A stretch of 64,000 bases of DNA. It comes from Thalassoroseus pseudoceratinae (lineage in GTDB: Bacteria > Planctomycetota > Planctomycetia > Planctomycetales > Planctomycetaceae). The stretch is taken from contig NZ_JAALXT010000005.1 in the NCBI RefSeq assembly GCF_011634775.1, positions 372,001 through 436,000 on the forward strand, written 5' to 3'. Numbering within the stretch: position 1 is the first letter of the stretch; each line of letters begins with the position of its first letter. This document shows positions 62,616 to 64,000 of this stretch, piece by piece. The notes under the pieces are model-generated. The model searched no databases, was not told the origin of the DNA, and was given only the letters and a program-made list of their open reading frames with translations. Made by a program: the position numbers and the translations under genes.

Positions 62616-63440
62616 TTACTCGGACGCCACCGTATTGGTCGGCACTCGCTTCTCGCGGCGGAGATGATAAATCACATATCCCGCCAGCCCGATCACCATG
62701 GCGATTCCGCCCAATCGGATCGCAGTGAGGACGGCGAATCCATACTTCCCACTTGCAGGATCGTACTGATAGCACAACAGCAGGATGTTATCCGTGACCG
62801 TGCTGACTTCACCGTTTGATGCCTCAACAACCGACAACCGCAAGTCACGATATTGAACGCCTTGCAGATACCGCGAGACAATTCCTTCGCTCGTCAGAAC
62901 AATTAGTCCGGCCGAGTGGGCATACTGTTTGGTCAACGGATCGTATTGAAACTGAAACCCGACGGAATCGGTCAGCGTGCGAATCGCGTCTTTCTCTCCG
63001 GTGAGGAAGTGCCAATTCGCCCCCGCTTCCGGTTTTCCATACGCTTTCAAAACGCTTTTCTTTTTGCCGGCGGCCAACTTCGGCCCTTCACGGGAATCGA
63101 AACTCAAGGTGATAATGTCGAAGTCTTGGCCAATCTCAAAGTCGATGGCTCGTAGTGTTTCGAGCAGCCCGTCCATTGTCATGTTGCACAACATCGGGCA
63201 TTCGAAGTACACCAAGTTCAAAACGACGGGGCGATCGTTTTGCATCAAATCCGCCAGTTGAACTTTCTCACCTTTGGAGTTCGTGAATTGAAGATCCAAC
63301 GGCACTTGCGAACCGAGCCGTTGCTCCAAACTTGCTGCCGATAGCGGATCGAGAATCGACGATTCAGCCGATGCGTCTTTCCCGGCTGCAAAGAGCAGAG
63401 CGATTGCGATCAGAAGTAATGTCAAACGAGGTGTGTTCAT
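62616..63440 (-). CDS. SCO1/SenC-family copper chaperone, membrane-anchored at the C-terminus
   Basis: 274 residues. A signal peptide (LTLLLIAIALLFAAGKDASA) is followed by a thioredoxin-fold SCO domain: RPVVLNLVYFECPMLCNMTM holds the copper C-P-x-L-C motif, ITLSFDSREGPKLAAGKKKS, NWHFLTGEKDAIRTLTDSVG, and the His ligand in YDPLTKQYAHSAGLIVLT. A C-terminal membrane helix (LTAIRLGGIAMVIGLAGYVI) is unusual for a SCO protein, which is normally anchored at the N-terminus. It loads CuA of subunit II. Its ATG overlaps the stop of the upstream gene by one base (TGATG). Confidence 0.9.
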   Translation of the reverse strand: MNTPRLTLLLIAIALLFAAGKDASAESSILDPLSAASLEQRLGSQVPLDLQFTNSKGEKVQLADLMQNDRPVVLNLVYFECPMLCNMTMDGLLETLRAIDFEIGQDFDIITLSFDSREGPKLAAGKKKSVLKAYGKPEAGANWHFLTGEKDAIRTLTDSVGFQFQYDPLTKQYAHSAGLIVLTSEGIVSRYLQGVQYRDLRLSVVEASNGEVSTVTDNILLLCYQYDPASGKYGFAVLTAIRLGGIAMVIGLAGYVIYHLRREKRVPTNTVASE

Positions 63441-63892
63441 CAGTTTTCGGACTCCTCGTTCTCGGAGTTCGAATCGTTGCCGCTCGCGCTCCCGGTCAGT
63501 TGCTCAAATGCTTCGAGACCTTCGGACTCCAACAACTGCATCGCCCGATCCAGTGGAATTCGAGCAATGTTGTTTGTGCGGTCGACCATCACAGTTTCGG
63601 CCAGTTGCTTCTTCTGTGCGGCGAGCATTTCACGATACATTTTGGCTTGCTCCGGCGTCACACGCGGTGATGGCGGAACTGACGAAGTGTCCCAATTTGG
63701 TGCGGGCGTCTCCGTTTCGATCGCATCGGGAACCGGTTGCTCGATCAGAAAGCTCGCGAGGAACAGTGTGAACACGATCAACACACCAAGGCTGATCATG
63801 GAAATTACGACACCGCGAACCCCAACAGATATTGGTTCGTGACCGCCTTCATCGTGCGTGGAATCAACGTGCGACGAGTGGGAGTCAGCCAT
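63440..63892 (-). CDS. Small membrane protein upstream of SCO, unknown
   Basis: 150 residues. A His/Asp-rich N-terminus (SHSSHVDSTHDEGGHEPISV) precedes one membrane helix (VVISMISLGVLIVFTLFLAS); the remainder is a polar domain with a helical stretch VTPEQAKMYREMLAAQKKQL and IPLDRAMQLLESEGLEAFEQ, ending in an Asn/Glu/Ser tail. No cofactor motif is visible; the His-rich N-terminus could bind metal but this is speculation. Its ATG lies inside the stop of the preceding gene (8-base overlap), and its stop overlaps the SCO start, so it is part of the oxidase operon. Confidence 0.8.
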   Translation of the reverse strand: MADSHSSHVDSTHDEGGHEPISVGVRGVVISMISLGVLIVFTLFLASFLIEQPVPDAIETETPAPNWDTSSVPPSPRVTPEQAKMYREMLAAQKKQLAETVMVDRTNNIARIPLDRAMQLLESEGLEAFEQLTGSASGNDSNSENEESEN

Positions 63893-64000
63893 GGGTGTGC
63901 TCCTCTTCTTCGGTGGCGGTCAGGTCGAATAGCCCTCGCGGTGCATTGAGGGTGTCGTCCGTGAGAAAACTCGGCAGCTTCCACAAGAAAGCGGCCATCC
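63885..64000 (-). CDS. C-terminal end of a gene cut by the window edge
   Basis: The frame is open from the window end to TGA at 63885-63887, giving the last 37-38 codons: AAFLWKLPSFLTDDTLNAP, then RGLFDLTATEEEEHTHG. An ATG at the very edge (63998) cannot be judged. The acidic, His-ending tail resembles the polar tails of membrane subunits. It overlaps the next gene by 8 bases and belongs to the same operon. Product unknown. Confidence 0.55.
   Translation of the reverse strand, partial: MAAFLWKLPSFLTDDTLNAPRGLFDLTATEEEEHTHG

Overview
The window looks like chromosomal DNA of a planctomycete (order Planctomycetales or a close relative), judged by a dense set of lineage markers. These are three DUF1559 pseudopilin-like proteins, a DUF1501 plus PSCyt1/DUF1549/DUF1553 pair, a YTV-type Cys/Tyr/Arg-rich wall protein, a giant secreted protein with the N-terminal LEDRTLLSA motif, and a sulfatase. 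Genes of outer-membrane Kdo chemistry (a WaaP-like kinase and the Kdo transferase WaaA) fit the Gram-negative-type envelope now accepted for this phylum. Base composition looks even. I see no insertion sequence, integrase, phage gene, CRISPR array or rRNA operon. One tRNA (Glu-TTC) is present.

Layout. 1-4.7 kb: truncated WaaP-like kinase, a planctomycete hypothetical, an FAD dehydrogenase and an orphan sugar-type ABC ATPase. 4.7-13.7 kb: the repeat-built surface protein, the DUF1501/PSCyt couple and a secretin-N-domain-like protein. 14-20 kb: two DUF1559-plus-lipoprotein cassettes in inverted orientation around a PqaA-like protein and a double-META lipoprotein. 20-30.7 kb: MqnD (futalosine menaquinone pathway), ABC-F ATPase coupled to a SolA-like oxidase, ceramidase-like protein, a membrane protein, a third DUF1559 gene, an epimerase and a coiled-coil membrane protein. 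31-36.5 kb: tandem Hsp20 genes, methyltransferase, tandem-Usp protein, cysteine desulfurase and two small secreted proteins. 36.6-42 kb: a secA - short FloA-like gene - waaA run. 42-47.4 kb: cutA, rph, a SPOR-like secreted protein, the YTV protein. 47.4-51.6 kb: tRNA-Glu, csrA, an HU-like gene, a receiver/zinc-ribbon protein, FHA protein, rsmD, surE. 51.6-58.5 kb: sulfatase, a DUF4288-like protein, an ilvN - four-helix-bundle - ilvC run, a site-2 protease and a dihydrouridine synthase. 58.5-64 kb: a cytochrome c oxidase operon (SCO, CoxB with a fused cytochrome c, CoxA of A2 type, CoxC, CoxD) with two further small or partial ORFs upstream.

How the genes work together. The clearest modules are the terminal oxidase operon, the branched-chain amino-acid run ilvN-ilvC, the envelope run secA-floA-like-waaA, and the two Hsp20 genes ending at one strong terminator. 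Several genes overlap by 1-11 bases (ABC-F/oxidase, protease/Dus, CoxA/CoxC, SCO and its upstream gene), which suggests translational coupling. Nothing here is a clear new multi-gene system. The most unusual features are protein architectures: a SecA with about five extra repeated modules in its C-terminal half, a surface protein made of a duplicated four-repeat block plus a six-repeat C-terminal region, and a stand-alone FloA N-terminal domain next to secA. All domain calls are made by eye from the translated sequence; no database search was run.
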